Shown: positions 24,127 to 34,929 of the stretch, one piece after another
Position numbering within the stretch: position 1 is the stretch's first letter
How the letters are laid out: each line of letters starts with the position of its first letter
From: Dichomitus squalens LYAD-421 SS1
Lineage: Eukaryota > Basidiomycota > Agaricomycetes > Polyporales > Polyporaceae
Length of the DNA stretch: 64,000 bases
Reading direction: 5' to 3'
Assembly (NCBI RefSeq): GCF_000275845.1
Contig: NW_006766887.1
Location: 228,238-292,237 of the forward strand
Program-made: the position numbers and the translations under genes
The notes under the pieces: model-generated
Seen by the model: the letters and a program-made list of their open reading frames with translations, nothing else
What the model was told of the DNA's origin: nothing
Databases searched by the model: none

Positions 24127-25351
24127 ATGCCCACTCCCACTCAGCAGAAGGCTCTATTCCTCCTAGAGAAGCAGGGTCAGTTTGCCGTCCGCGACCGTGA
24201 CGTCCCTATCCCGAAACGGGGAGAGCTCCTCATCAGGAATGAATCTGTTGGCCTCAACCCGGTTGACTGGAAGATCCAGCAATGGGGCATGTTCCTCGAT
24301 AATTATCCCGCAATTATAGGGGCGGAAGGCGCTGGAACGATAGAAGCCGTGGGCGAGGGAGTCACCGACTTGAAGAAGGGCGATCGGGTATTCTACAGAG
24401 CGGTCTGGGCAGTAAATGACAGGGCGGCGTACCAGCAGTACACGTTGGCCGACCCAACGTCAGTCACTAAGGTCAGACCTCTGACTTCCTACACGTAGTC
24501 GACGTTCAACTCACGCGCGGGATCATCAGCTTCCCGAAGGAATTTCCTTCGATGGAGCAGCGACCCTCCCGACTGCGCTTGCGAGCGCTACCACCGGCCT
24601 GTACAGTCGTCCTGGCGGTGGCCTGTACGTCCCCCCGTGGGCCGAGGGTGGAAAGGGCAAGTACGCTGGCCAGCCGCTCGTGGTAATCGGTGGTGCAAGC
24701 GTCGTCGGCTCCGTAGGTATGCTTGCCTTGGCCTGTCATTGCGTCTTTTCGAATGAACCATTCACATCTCGATAGCCATCCAGTTCGGAAAGCTCTCCGG
24801 CTTCTCACCCATTGTCACAACTGCCTCGCTCAAGAACACCGCCCTCCTTCAGTCTTACGATGCGACACACGTCCTCGACCGCAATCTCTCTGCAGATGCA
24901 TTGCGTGAGGAGGTCAAGAAGATCATCGGTGGCTACCCGTCCTTCGTCTTTGACGCTGTCTCGCTTCCGGAGACACAGGCTGCTGGGCACGGGCTCCTCG
25001 CGCCCGGCGGCAGGCTGCTCGTCATCCTTCCCCAGAGCGTGGAGGCGACGGAGGGTCGGACAGTCACATTCTCAATGTCCAACGTCAACCTTCAGAGGGA
25101 CCCTCAGTTTGGCGTGGACCTGTCCAAGGTGATCCCAGTTTTGCTCGAGTCGAACGAAATCAGGGTAAGCACACATTCGTAGACATGAATGGATCGCAGG
25201 AAAAAGGTATTGACTGTTCAAACCGTTACAGCCGCTCAAAGTAGACATCGTTCCTGGAGGCTTGGCGGGGATTGTCTCTGGTGTGGAGAAGTTGAGGAAC
25301 AACCAGGTCAGTGGTGCTAAGCTGGTCGCCCATCCTCAGGAGACTGCGTAA
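24127..25351 (+). CDS. ToxD-like medium-chain dehydrogenase/reductase, copy 3
   Basis: Intact paralog with the same four-exon layout as copy 2; exon 1 is again exactly 345 nt (24127-24471). Exon 2 encodes LPEGISFDGAATLPTALAS and ends in VVIGGASVVGSVG, the NADPH-binding loop. Exon 3 carries SLPETQAAGHGLLAPGGRLL. The last exon encodes PGGLAGIVSGVEKLRNNQVS. Differences from copy 2 are spread over the protein, with changes such as SYDATHVLDRN where the other copies have SYGATHVLDRN. Both intact copies probably reduce a related substrate. The upstream flank has gained the MITE and the inverted-repeat element, so regulation may now differ from copy 2. Confidence 0.9.
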
Positions 25352-25588
25352 AGCCATAGAATAGTAGCGATAGCTCACTCCCGACTGTACAATAAAAAAG
25401 AGGTTTTATCAGACTAACACTGTATGATATCAAATCTGTGTAAGTACGGGCGAGACAGAAGTCACATCGAGAAAGTTGATTCATGAATGGGATGTTTCAC
25501 GATCATCAGGGTCATGCACATTGCACCGCATTGTTACATGACACAGAAATCAAACAATATTAGAGCTGATCCTCACATTATCAGTCCC

Positions 25589-25960
25589 TTAGTCTCCACC
25601 CGCGCATCTCTCCCTTTGGTCCATCTCGAGCTCAGCGACTAGGTAGTTTTTGCCGTCATCGGGGTCGACAACGTACACCTTAATCCCTCGGTAGGGCTCA
25701 ATCCCCAGCCCGTAATTGTAGTCCAGGAAGTTCACCTTCTGCGACCCATCGGCTTGCACCTGGTACCCAGCCCGCACCCCATAGTCTCTGTCAGACTCGA
25801 CTCGGTAAGAGTAGTTCTTGTCGGTGAGTACTTTGGGGAACACGACGCCGTTGATATAGCGCGGGCCTCCGTCAATCCAATCCGGCGTGTAGTCGAAGCA
25901 GATCTTCGTCTGCGTCCAGACGAGGGCGAAGATGGTGGCGGTTGTTAGGGGGGCAAACAT
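25589..25960 (-). CDS. fungal immunomodulatory protein (LZ-8 family), diverged copy
   Basis: A 123-residue protein in one coding exon, clearly of the FIP/LZ-8 family: FDYTPDW near residue 22, [16 protein letters not shown], the core [14 protein letters not shown], and KVYVVDPDDGKNYLVA. Known FIPs are about 110-115 residues, non-glycosylated, fold as an Ig/FnIII-like domain with an N-terminal dimerisation helix, and agglutinate or stimulate blood cells in vitro. Their role in the mushroom is unclear. This copy differs from the one at 32374 by a changed N-terminus (MFAPLTTATIFAL), a two-residue shorter loop after YRV, and a C-terminal extension ending EMDQRERCAGGD with an unpaired Cys. There is no signal peptide. 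The ATG at 25960 follows a conserved CATC leader after a 5'UTR intron. Confidence 0.9.
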   Translation of the reverse strand: MFAPLTTATIFALVWTQTKICFDYTPDWIDGGPRYINGVVFPKVLTDKNYSYRVESDRDYGVRAGYQVQADGSQKVNFLDYNYGLGIEPYRGIKVYVVDPDDGKNYLVAELEMDQRERCAGGD

Positions 25961-25964
25961 GATG

Positions 25965-26121
25965 CTGTATGTAGAATATGAAATTTAGCAAGGATGAGGG
26001 CTCGGACCCGAGGACGTCGGCCCGGGGCAGACCTTGGTTGCGGATGTAGGATCTGCGACGAGGAGAACGATCAGTACACCTGCGGGCGCATGAACGAGGG
26101 AGTGGTGAGTGAAAGACTCAC
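25965..26121 (-). other. 5'UTR of FIP copy at 25589: two introns around a 20-nt exon
   Basis: Minus-strand intron 1 spans 26121-26053 (GTGAGT...CGCAG), a 20-nt exon spans 26052-26033, and intron 2 spans 26032-25965 (GTCTGC...TACAG). The coding exon then opens CATCATG. The same order, the same exon length and similar sequence occur upstream of the other FIP gene, so these are real transcribed leaders. Confidence 0.75.
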
Positions 26122-26173
26122 CGAGAGAATATAGGAGCGGATGCTGAGGAGAGGTGACTGTTCTCTACCCTTA

Positions 26174-26182
26174 TTTTATACA
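26174..26182 (-). promoter_or_regulatory. TATA box of FIP copy at 25589
   Basis: Minus-strand TATAAAATAAGG, roughly 30 bases before a CTCCTCAGCA block that is shared with the other FIP promoter and probably marks transcription start. Confidence 0.65.
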
Positions 26183-27137
26183 CACAGTCTGTCGTCGCCT
26201 CAGCGTGCCTCCGTATGACAGCGGATGCGGATCTGTTCAACGTGCGAGGCCGGTGACCAGACTAGGAAACCGAACAGCAGTGGCTCTGCGACTTGCTGAG
26301 TACCCCGGGTGTCGTTGCATCCTGCTTCATTGCGAGCAAAGACAGCGACCATATCGTCTTCGTCACGGCTAGCGACTGAGTGGCCAGTAAATCATGGATG
26401 ATCCCAGCCGCGCCATGTCTGTTGACCTAACACCTACAAATTGACTCCTCACACATACTTCTCAGAATTCCATGCTGTCTCAGAGCCGCGAAAGCGCGGA
26501 CCATTGCGTGCAGAGAGGATCCGAGACGTGGGCCGCAATGAACAACTTGCGGAGGCAGACCTCGCGATGGACACAGTATAGCGAGCTCTCTCAGAAAGGA
26601 ATAAATGCTCGCTGGACTAAAGGCAGCGGGCGCCGCGCCAACCTGCATCGTCAGATGTATATAATATCAACCAATGCGACGAGCTGTGAACGCACTACCA
26701 GTGAACGAGCAGAATAGAGGCGTGAGATGGCCTAGCACTGCGGGCGAACCGCGGTGGCCCCTGTAGACTTTTGCCAGATCTGTGAGCCACCTAACGTGTA
26801 AACAAAAAAACTGCCGGGTATGGAAGCATTCATATCCTCGACAGAGCATCGTCCCAAGTAGACTAATTCAATTGACATGGAGGGCCTTGTCCTGGTATTG
26901 TCTAGCCCCAAACAATCCTGCAAAGACGAGTAGCGTGCACCGTTCCGGAAGCACACGTCAACGTCGACGAGATATTTAGATCAGGCCATGGCAGCGGAAG
27001 GGAAGGGAACGCTTGACTGCAAATGGTATCAATACAATGTCAGAAAACAATGATATAAACAGTGTACACTTGATGCGAAAAAATACAGAGACGCCACTTG
27101 CAAAGCACCATATTTCTGCTAAACCTCTTCACGTCAG
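26183..27137. other. intergenic region
   Basis: Upstream flank of the FIP gene and 3' flank of the RING gene. No supported gene; short frames only. Confidence 0.5.
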
Positions 27138-29069
27138 TCACAAATCCTCGTCATCCATCTCCTCCGCCCACGCGTCCGAGTCCGAGTTGTCATACTCATC
27201 CGCCTCATCCGCCGGGACAAGCTTCCAAGCGCTCCATGTTCCCTCAAGATCATCGCTTTCAACGCGCCAGCGCTCCGGCCGGTCGTACATGTCCGAGAGT
27301 ACCCAGTCCATGTACTCCTCGCCCGTCTCGTCGTCGGGATGAAGCTCGATATTCCAGCCGAGGTGCACCTCGTTCTCTCCGTCGACGATGGCGCACAGGC
27401 CCGTATGGTGGCTGTAGGACATCTGGAATAGCTCTATCATCTGTAGCGTCACGCCCCGGCGAAGCATGGCGATTTCCTCCGAGTCGTCAGTGAGGAACGG
27501 GTACTCGTCAGGCGAGAGAGGGACGCTGGGAGGGGCCCAGCGGGCGGGTATGTAGGGACCGTCGTAGCGTTCCTCGTCTTCGCCCGTCCCGTACCCGTCG
27601 AACGACCAGTAGTCGTCGTCGTCATCATACATCTCGCCGTCTTCCCCTTCGTCGTCGTCGTCCTCTTCCTCATCATCCTCCCCGTCTTCGTCAGTACTCC
27701 AGTAGTCATCGACTGCAGTTGGGTCGCGGAAGATACCCGCCCATGGATCTTCATCGTCCGGAGGAGGGGACGGGCGAGCGGCACCCGCAGGCGCCTTAGA
27801 TTTGTGCAGCGCAGACGCGAGGGACTTCACAAGGTATAACGGTATGGGACGGGTGCGCACTTCCGTACGGCAGCACGGACACGTCTTCTTCCTGTACAAT
27901 ATAGCATCCGGGTAGTCATCGTCCATGTCATCCTCGCCAGGAGGCGCGGTCTTGAACCATTCCTGTAAACAGACCATGCACAACACATGGCCGCAAGGCG
28001 ACAAGCTACAACGACTGAGGATATGATCGTGGTCATGAGGGGTATCAGACATACCCATGTGGTTTGAGGAGGATCTCCATGCAAATTTGGCAAGTGAGAT
28101 TGGTCTCTACAGCCGCGATGAGCTGACAATTACGTCAATTAACGGCACCCTGTATGCGCAGCGCGAAACACCTACGTCATTAGACTTCTTAGACTGAGTC
28201 TTCAGCTTCTCCATCTCGACGCGCTGAGTACGATGCGACTATGACACTTGGGGTGGGTACAAACGGCAGGGAATAACGGTTGAATACGCACTTCGTTCGT
28301 TGTGGTCAACTCAGACCTAAGCTCATCGATGACCTGAAAGGAGGGGTCAAGAGAGGAAGCGGCCAGACAAAACTCAGCCGCACTTTGCTTTGCTTGGCGA
28401 TCGTCTTCTTGGTCATAGCCACTTGCTGTACATTGTTCTCAGTCACTGCTGGACACGACAGAGTACGGTGGAGCGCACCTTCCGCAGGTTCTCCATTTCC
28501 TGCTTCATCCTAGTGTACTCTGCCTGAGCCAATGGTCCAGTATACGTAGGCTCATTGTCATCCTCTGTGGGCTCGGGAGTTACAGTCTTCCTCGAATACC
28601 TATGCGTCGCATCGCGTGACCGCGAACGCTCCTTACGCTTAACCCTGGCATTCTGGGTATTGACAGACCGCCCGTGTTCTTGCATGATGTTTGTCACAAT
28701 ATGGGTATCGTCGTCCTCGTCGTCAACCCACATGTTGACGGTCCTCGGCTTGGCCTTCGCCTTCGTGCGACCTCGGTCCCCCGGGTCTTCATGAATGGAC
28801 ATGCGCGATACTCCCATCGTGGCTGCATTAGACGAGGATGAACCGCCTCCCGTGGTATGAGCGGAACGCTTCTTCCTCCGCGAGATGTTGTCAGCTTGTG
28901 AGATGGCCTCGTCAATTGCACATGTGTCCGGGGAGCGTGACTTGCGACGTCGAGCGGACACAGAACCAGTCTGGGGGTGCTGACTGTGAGTCCTGTTCTC
29001 CCGCTGTCGTATGGAGCCGGTTGAGCGGCGGTTTGAAGAGCTGGAGTTCTGAACGACCGCGGGTGGCAT
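27138..29069 (-). CDS. RING-finger protein with basic N-terminus and acidic tail
   Basis: Putative E3 ubiquitin ligase. The first exon (from the ATG at 29069 to about 28479) is Arg/Ser-rich and ends in a coiled-coil start (AEYTRMKQEMENLRK). Short exons continue the coil (TKKTIAKQSK, IDELRSELTTTNE, HRTQRVEMEKLKTQSKK). The RING follows: TCQICMEILLKPH, then SPCGHVLCMVCLQEW and KKTCPCCRTEV, giving a C3HC4-type set of ligands with an insertion of Asp/Pro residues before the last Cys pair. After the RING comes a very acidic stretch of Asp/Glu (about 27590-27690) and a conserved-looking C-terminal region. Coiled coil plus RING resembles fungal chromatin or DNA-repair ligases, but the target is not known. 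It is divergent with TPT1, with about 630 bases between the start codons. Confidence 0.85.
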
Positions 29070-29703
29070 GGCTGAAAGGCGTTGTAAACGGCAAAGTGGT
29101 ACCAGCTCCCGTCAGATCGGCCGGGGAACTGCCCAGTTAACCTCTTTAGTATGGCTAACTCACTAGGAATATTCTATGTCGACGGACTTCGGATATGCAC
29201 GTTGCGGCTACGGGATGGAAGGAGACCCAGGAGGATGTGTAATCCAGGACAAAGACCTGCGGTGGTGAAGCCAAGCAGCGAGCCGTCAGGCACTGCTTAT
29301 GTAAACCCATTGTGAGTCAGGCGCTAAATTGTCGGGCCACGCGAAAGGCCTGAATTTCGACGGCAACTCAAAATATTCGCCACGACAAATCTGACAAGCA
29401 AGCTGCTGAAGTTTGTGAGTCTATGAGGGTCACGCAGAAGCTCAAGCTGTTACGATGAGGCTCAGGAATAGTGACGACGAAATTGCGGGGGACGTTACCA
29501 TCCTGCTGGATCCGTAGATCTCAGGTTGCGATCGAGTCGAAATGGTAGGAATTCGCAAGCGCCAACTGGGACCCACCTTGGCCTGGACATCGAAGACCAT
29601 ACATCTCACGAATTGCCCCTCATTGCGCTCCGTACTATCATTGCGTCCGAACGGCTTTGTCAAGCTCGTTCCTATTCTCGCTACGACAGAACCGCACACT
29701 CGG
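29070..29703. promoter_or_regulatory. divergent promoter region between RING gene and TPT1
   Basis: About 630 bases between two oppositely directed start codons; no gene inside. A TATA box is not obvious on either side. Confidence 0.45.
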
Positions 29704-30853
29704 GATGTCGTCTATCGATGCGGACAAGACCGAGGAACAGCAGCAGCGACGCCAGGAGAAGAAGGATCGCAAACGACCAGGAGAACGGCAGAATACAAAG
29801 GGCAGAGGTGGAGGCGGAGGCGCACGAAGGGGTGGTTCCGCGAAGTTGAGGGGACTACCAAAGGACGCCCATGATGTCCGCATATCTAAAACACTGACGT
29901 GGATCCTCCGACATGGCTCGCAGTCGGAGGGTCTTGCCATGCGCCCGGATGGTTATGTGCGCTTGGATGAGTTAGTGAGTCTTCGTGACAGGTTAATTCG
30001 GTCGCAGAAACGCGCTGATGCCCTTGGAAGTAGCTGGCGCGCCCCAAATTGCGCGAGCTCGACTTCGCCACACTTCAGGAGATTGTAAAGAACGACGCCA
30101 AAAGTAGATATAGCCTCGTGCTGGAGGCGGATCCGAACTCTAGCGAAGAGGCATGGTGGATACGGGCTAATCAGGGTCATTCGATGAAGGTAAGATGGTA
30201 GTAAGAATAAGTTCCATCTAGAAGTGTGACTCATCGCGTGTGCAGACGGTTGTGCTCGATCTAGAGCCTATCCAGTCTCATGCGGACATTCCTACTGGTA
30301 TTGCCGTCCACGGAACGACGAAGCGTGCCTGGGAAAGTATAAGTGAGTTAAACAACCCGTGCGGTGAATTCTTTGCCTAAAAGGTGCCACATCGCTAGAG
30401 GAACAAGGCCTTAGCAAGATGTCTCGGAACCATATTCATCTCGCTCAGGGTGTAGCTGGCTCCGGTGTCATCAGCGGTACGCTATCCTTCCTATAGACAA
30501 AGTCCTCACATCGGTCGACACGCTCACTCACTGTGTTACGGCCAGGCATGCGGAGTTCATCGCAGATTCTCATATTCATCGACGTACAAAAAGCCATCGA
30601 CGCAGGAATCAAGTTCTATCTATCCGCTAATGGCGTCATCCTCACTGAAGGAGACGAAAAGGGTTTCCTGCATCCTGAATTCTTCTCCCGTGTCCAGACG
30701 GCTGATGGCAAGCCACTCACCGGCTGGGACGGCCCTGAAGGCGTTCCAGCAGTCTCGACACAGACCACTCATAAAGACACCCAGGCGGCCCGCGCGTCTG
30801 ATACAAAGCTTACGGAGGAGCTGGAGAAAAAGGTGGAAGCGACCACGTTATAG
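29704..30853 (+). CDS. TPT1: tRNA 2'-phosphotransferase
   Basis: Last enzyme of fungal tRNA splicing: it removes the 2'-phosphate left at the ligated junction, using NAD+ and releasing ADP-ribose 1'',2''-cyclic phosphate. The N-terminus is a basic, Gly-rich extension (GGGGGARRGGSAKLRG). The conserved core follows: SKTLTWILRHG (Arg-His of the catalytic set), SLVLEADP, WIRANQGHS, HGTTKRAWESI, KMSRNHIHLA, and RSSSQILIFIDVQKAIDAG with YLSANGVILTEGD. These cover the known active-site Arg/His/Arg/Arg motifs. Five exons are needed and all join in phase, with introns starting near 29974, 30190, 30341 and 30478. A 40-residue tail rich in Thr, Lys and Glu follows the core. The gene appears intact. Confidence 0.95.
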
Positions 30854-30936
30854 AGCAAGTCCTGCAGTGTACTGAGTAATACGCGTATTTGGAAGTATGA
30901 ATACGCTGGCACCAGAGCTACGAGACTCGCGCTATG

Positions 30937-31543
30937 TCAGCCTCCGCGACACTTGGGGTCTCCTGACATGCTTTCCATGCGGAATGTCAATACTTTTGCA
31001 CCCAATTGTGGACCGTCATGGACGCGCCCGGCCTTGATGAAGGCTCGTCGGGTTGCGTACTTGACGACGACGGGCGTCGACGAAAGGGCGATGGTGCCTC
31101 TAGACCTCGTCACAGTTCTCCTGGGCCTCGGACAGCCGTATCTGCATGCCCTCGTCAACGAGACAAGCCTTCTCAGACGCCAAGTAGAGACTCAACGTCC
31201 ACTCTCCGGAGCCAGTGCAAGTACCCAACACCATTGTCGTCGGACCTCCGGGAAGCTGGCCGTGGGCGTCCGCCATTGCATTGGACGTAAGCCTGGCACC
31301 GCTCTGCTTCTTCCCAGCGAGATTCGTGACGAGAACAACGTGCGTCTTCTGTGAATCTAGGTGACGGCCCTCGCTCGAGGTCGGCTTCCCAGCCTGTGAT
31401 GGACGCCCTTCTCGATTCCTAGTCTGTTTTGATGGTTCAGTTGACCCAATTGCTCCACCAGCGGCTTGCGTGAACGAAACCAAGCGTGGCGTCTTCACTC
31501 TAGTATCCATATGTGCAAGACGTGTCGTAGTGACGTGAATCAT
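30937..31543 (-). CDS. doubtful hypothetical protein, two exons
   Basis: A 147-codon minus-strand frame from an ATG at 31543 can be joined in phase 0 to a second frame ending at 30937, through a 47-nt GTCTAG...CAAG intron, giving about 187 residues. It includes PGGPTTMVLGTCTGSGEW-like Gly/Thr-rich stretches but no recognised domain. It lies tail to tail with TPT1. The length is more than expected by chance in 600 bases, but codon use and splice signals are weak and there is no family support. It could be spurious. Confidence 0.25.
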
Positions 31544-32163
31544 GCTTTGCGGTGCTTGAGACAGCGTCCTTCAGCTGGTCCACCAGACTTTGACGTTGCT
31601 GGACAGGGATATCAGTTAGATACATTTTTCAATCCTTATAGTTATAGTAAAACGCGAATTATTTGGCCCAAATGTTATAGTGTGCTGGAGCATACACTTC
31701 CCTTACGTCAGGTGAGCACTATCATCCTTGATGATTTCATAGACCAATTCGACGCTGATAAAGGCTTAAGTCGCCTTTCCAACGTGAACGCGCATCTTGT
31801 GAAGTCGACTCATTGATCTGTTATTTATAGGATGTTCCGTAGACCGTTTTGCTACTCGTACCGAAGGAAATCAATGCTTGCTCCGTAGGCATACCGGCGT
31901 CCCTCCCAGCCGCTCGGTGCTCACGAACGCGTCATGGCGTCATGTTGGCTAACGAAAGTCCAAAGCCTCGAGCGTCTACCGGGTCAGACTCCTCGCATGG
32001 TCCGCCGAGCAGTGTCGATGCTCGCAATGGAACAGGCTGCAATGACATTTGGGGTGGTCAGCAGGCCGCATATCCACTCATGCTTGGTCTCTGCTCAGCA
32101 TCGCGCGGTAAACGAACGTGCATGTACTGACGTACAGGGGTACGCTGAGGCGACGAGATTGTG
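31544..32163. other. intergenic, upstream of FIP copy at 32374
   Basis: No gene supported. An AT-rich patch lies at about 31615-31690. Confidence 0.5.
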
Positions 32164-32171
32164 TATAAAAA
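32164..32171 (+). promoter_or_regulatory. TATA box of FIP copy at 32374
   Basis: TATAAAAA lies 26 bases before a CTCCTCAGCACTCGCTCCTA block. The other FIP promoter has the same arrangement of TATA, CTCCTCAGCA and CGCTCCTA. Confidence 0.7.
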
Positions 32172-32220
32172 GGACAGAGGAGGGACCTTTCTCCTCAGCA
32201 CTCGCTCCTACATCCTTTCG

Positions 32221-32369
32221 GTGAGCCACTGACAGCTCTCGTGGATGCATTGGCAGATGTACTGACCACTCTCCTCATCGCAGATTCTACGTTTGAAACC
32301 AAGGTCTGCCCGACGTCCTCAAGCCCAGACACTTGTCATGTCCCGCTGACCTCCATCCCTTGCATACAG
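32221..32369 (+). other. 5'UTR of FIP copy at 32374: two introns around a 20-nt exon
   Basis: Intron 1 spans 32221-32283 (GTGAGC...CGCAG), a 20-nt exon spans 32284-32303, and intron 2 spans 32304-32369 (GTCTGC...TACAG). The coding exon opens CATCATG at 32370. The 20-nt exon and both intron boundaries match those of the FIP gene at 25589. Confidence 0.75.
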
Positions 32370-32373
32370 CATC

Positions 32374-32721
32374 ATGTCTGCCCACGTCAACAGCACCGCC
32401 ATCACCTTTGCCCTCGTTTGGGCTGAGAAGAAGCTCACCTTCGACTATACGCCGAACTGGGTCCGCGGCCACCCGAGCAGCTACGTCGACAACGTCGTGT
32501 TCCCCAAGGTGCTCACCGACAAGAAGTACTCCTACCGCGTCCTCGTCTCCGGCAAGGACCTTGGGGTGCGCGATGGGTACTCGGTCCAGAGCGATGGGTC
32601 TCAGAAGGTGAACTTCCTGGAGTACAATGCGGGACGGGGGATCGCGGACTCGAACACGATCCAGGTGTATGCCGTTGACCCCGACGACGGGAACAACTAC
32701 CTGGTCGCCCAGTGCAACTAA
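32374..32721 (+). CDS. fungal immunomodulatory protein (LZ-8 family), canonical copy
   Basis: A 115-residue single-coding-exon protein matching the FIP/LZ-8 family along its whole length: [65 protein letters not shown] and NNYLVAQ. Length, absence of a secretion signal and the helix-forming N-terminus all fit known FIPs. Family knowledge: small dimeric Ig-like proteins of mushroom mycelium and fruiting body with lymphocyte-stimulating and haemagglutinating activity. The natural function is debated (defence or development). This copy ends in QCN, so it has one Cys near the C-terminus. A TATA box, initiator-like block and two-intron leader precede it. Relation to the 25589 copy is by duplication, followed by inversion of one copy relative to the other. 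Confidence 0.95.
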   Translation: MSAHVNSTAITFALVWAEKKLTFDYTPNWVRGHPSSYVDNVVFPKVLTDKKYSYRVLVSGKDLGVRDGYSVQSDGSQKVNFLEYNAGRGIADSNTIQVYAVDPDDGNNYLVAQCN

Positions 32722-33402
32722 GCGGGAAGTCGTAGCATGTGGAGGAGAGGTCTGACGTAACGATAGCTGGAGATATCTCTCGAGCTGTGTTCCATGTAAC
32801 CACACACTTTGCACTCGTGGCCGACTGGAATGACTGAATGACGCATCGTCTGTGCATAGGGGTTCTCGCGTGTGATTTCTGTCTCTCGTCTCATAGTTTG
32901 CATGCATCGCAGGATTCAAGGTTAGTATCTATCGGCTCCACCGTCAGGCTACGGTCAGCCCAACTATGTGATGGCCCTATACGGTCTGTTGCAAGTGGAC
33001 AGGCTCAACAGCCCAGACCATGTAATCCCTCACTTCTTCAGACCAGCGGCAACCCCGGCCAAGATGCATGACATGAGCTTGCCACCTAGTAGCCTCTGCG
33101 AATATATAGCTAATGGCCTGGTCGTGATCCGTCCTGCCACTGACATGCTTACCCGACTCAAGCAGGGCGGAACTCGCCTCGAACCGCCGCTTTCCGAGTT
33201 GTGCTTCGCAGGGAAGCCGGGCGGGGTCCAGGGCGTGAGCGACCGTCTGGTCTTCAATCAAGTGAAGTTCGCGCTGTTAGGCGGAAGCAGAACCAGAAGC
33301 TTCCCAGGGAGTAGACGGAACACATATGCGGAGGCCACAATGAACAATGCTCTTGATCTTACACCTAGGTATACGGCACGTGCTATAGATCCCCGGTACA
33401 TC
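32722..33402. other. intergenic, convergent 3' flanks
   Basis: Between the 3' ends of the FIP gene (plus) and the dienelactone hydrolase (minus). Frames here are open on several strands but carry no family signal. Confidence 0.5.
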
Positions 33403-34473
33403 TCACAAATCCCTGTACTTGTTGAAGAATTTCACGGTCGCCTCGAACGCTCCCTCCTTGCCAGCCTTGACCTTCGGGTTGCTCTGCAAATCGTGTCTCA
33501 GCCATCAACAAGTAATGGCCGACGTCGGCAGAAGAACGTACCATGTCTCCGCGGACAGCAAAGCCGTGCGAGCAACCCTCCCAATACGTACGTTTGTAGC
33601 TCGGAGAGAAACTCCCACTGAAAACCGCGTCGGCGACCCTCTGTGCCTCCTGCGGGAACGCTGCGTCGTCTTCACAGCTGTTTATCAGCAGCGGCGCCTT
33701 CGATTGGTCAAAGTATTCCTTCACACGTTGTCAGTAAACCACTCCCCAAAATGTCTCAAACTGCTTCGTTGAAGGCGTACCTGAAGGTCCTCAGGTATCC
33801 GGAAGCGCGACGGGTGTGTGATCACAGAGACTTTGCTCCAGCCCTTGAGCGCGAGTCGCCAGACGGGCGGAGCTCCAAAGCAGTAGCCCGTCGTCGCAAT
33901 CCAAGTGACACCCTCCGCCTGTAGCGCTTGGACGACGGTATCGACGAAGCGTTCCCAGGTTTCGGGTTTGTGCCGAGCCCTCCATGCCTCACGGTCGAAG
34001 TCAGTACGGGTCAATGCGTCTACAGGGTACGGGTCGCCCTGGAATAGATCAGGCATGATCGTGCCATACCCATTCCGCGCGAAGTCGTCGACAAGCAGCT
34101 GTATGAGCTCAGCAGGTGGAACTCATAGGAACTATCAAATGTTACGGACCTTGTTATTGATAAGAGGAATACCGAAAACATCGGAAAGAAAGAGGACGAC
34201 TTTGTCTTTAGGATAGTCGCCCGTGGGCGTTGCGATGTAGCACTCTACTCCCGCGATCGTATCGATCTTGCCTAGGTTGCCTGACAGTGAGCACAACGAT
34301 CGGCGACGATCGATATGAAAGGACTATGCGACGCGGCGGGCAGAAGCTCCTGACCTTCCGGAGTACTCTCATGGCGGACTCCTACAGCACCAACAATTAA
34401 CAGCTGTTATATTTGTGACTACAGGGACGGCACACATACCCTTGAAACAGTTTTCGCAGAGACCATCAACCAT
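33403..34473 (-). CDS. dienelactone hydrolase family protein, copy 1
   Basis: Alpha/beta-hydrolase of the dienelactone hydrolase family, about 250 residues in six exons. It opens MVDGLCENCFKG then VRHESTPEG, a standard start for fungal members. The first catalytic segment is LFLSDVFGIPLINNK. TGYCFGAPPVW carries the Cys nucleophile, LLINSCEDDAAF the Asp and WEGCSHGFAVRGD the His of the Cys-Asp-His triad. The last exon reads SNPKVKAGKEGAFEATVKFF. Bacterial enzymes open dienelactones in chlorocatechol breakdown. In fungi the substrate is usually unknown, and a role in aromatic-compound breakdown is only an inference. All exons join in phase and the gene appears intact. A paralog lies at 62475. 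Confidence 0.9.
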
Positions 34474-34929
34474 TGTTTGGAATTCGTGAGCGTGCTTGGC
34501 GTATGTGGGCGTGAGTGGATGCTGGATCCGACAGCCGAGCTTTTATTCCCCTTTCAGGTGAGTACAACATAAACCTTCCCCAGTCGAACGCCGGCTATCT
34601 TTAGGCCCTAGGGTCATGCGCGCTAACATCTGCACCTCTCCAAATCTCCGCATACAATTCCCAAGACGCTGTCAGACTCTGGCCCCGCTGCCAGACATTG
34701 CCGATAGACGGTCCAACATGGCCCGACCCTGCGTGCGCACACCATTCAGCAGCGCGATGTGTCCGCTCGGCGTGCAAATTCGTCGAAGTCGCTGCAAATT
34801 GTGCTGAACTCCTCTTCGGCGAACACTCCACTCGACAATGTCGAGATCGACGTCTTCGGACGATCAGCTTTGGCGCCCAAACCAACCCTCCACTCCGTTC
34901 GGACGATAGGCCGAGAGGGTGAATGGGCG
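34474..34929. other. intergenic region
   Basis: Short promoter region of the dienelactone hydrolase plus 3' flank of the F-box gene. No gene seen. Confidence 0.45.

Noticed and set aside
1734..25351. Secondary-metabolite cluster around the reductases and the Ppo oxygenase
   Set aside because: No polyketide synthase, peptide synthetase, terpene synthase or transporter cluster accompanies them; neighbours are unrelated.
32287..32919. 210-codon minus-strand frame over the FIP gene
   Set aside because: Antisense shadow of a clear FIP coding exon and its leader.
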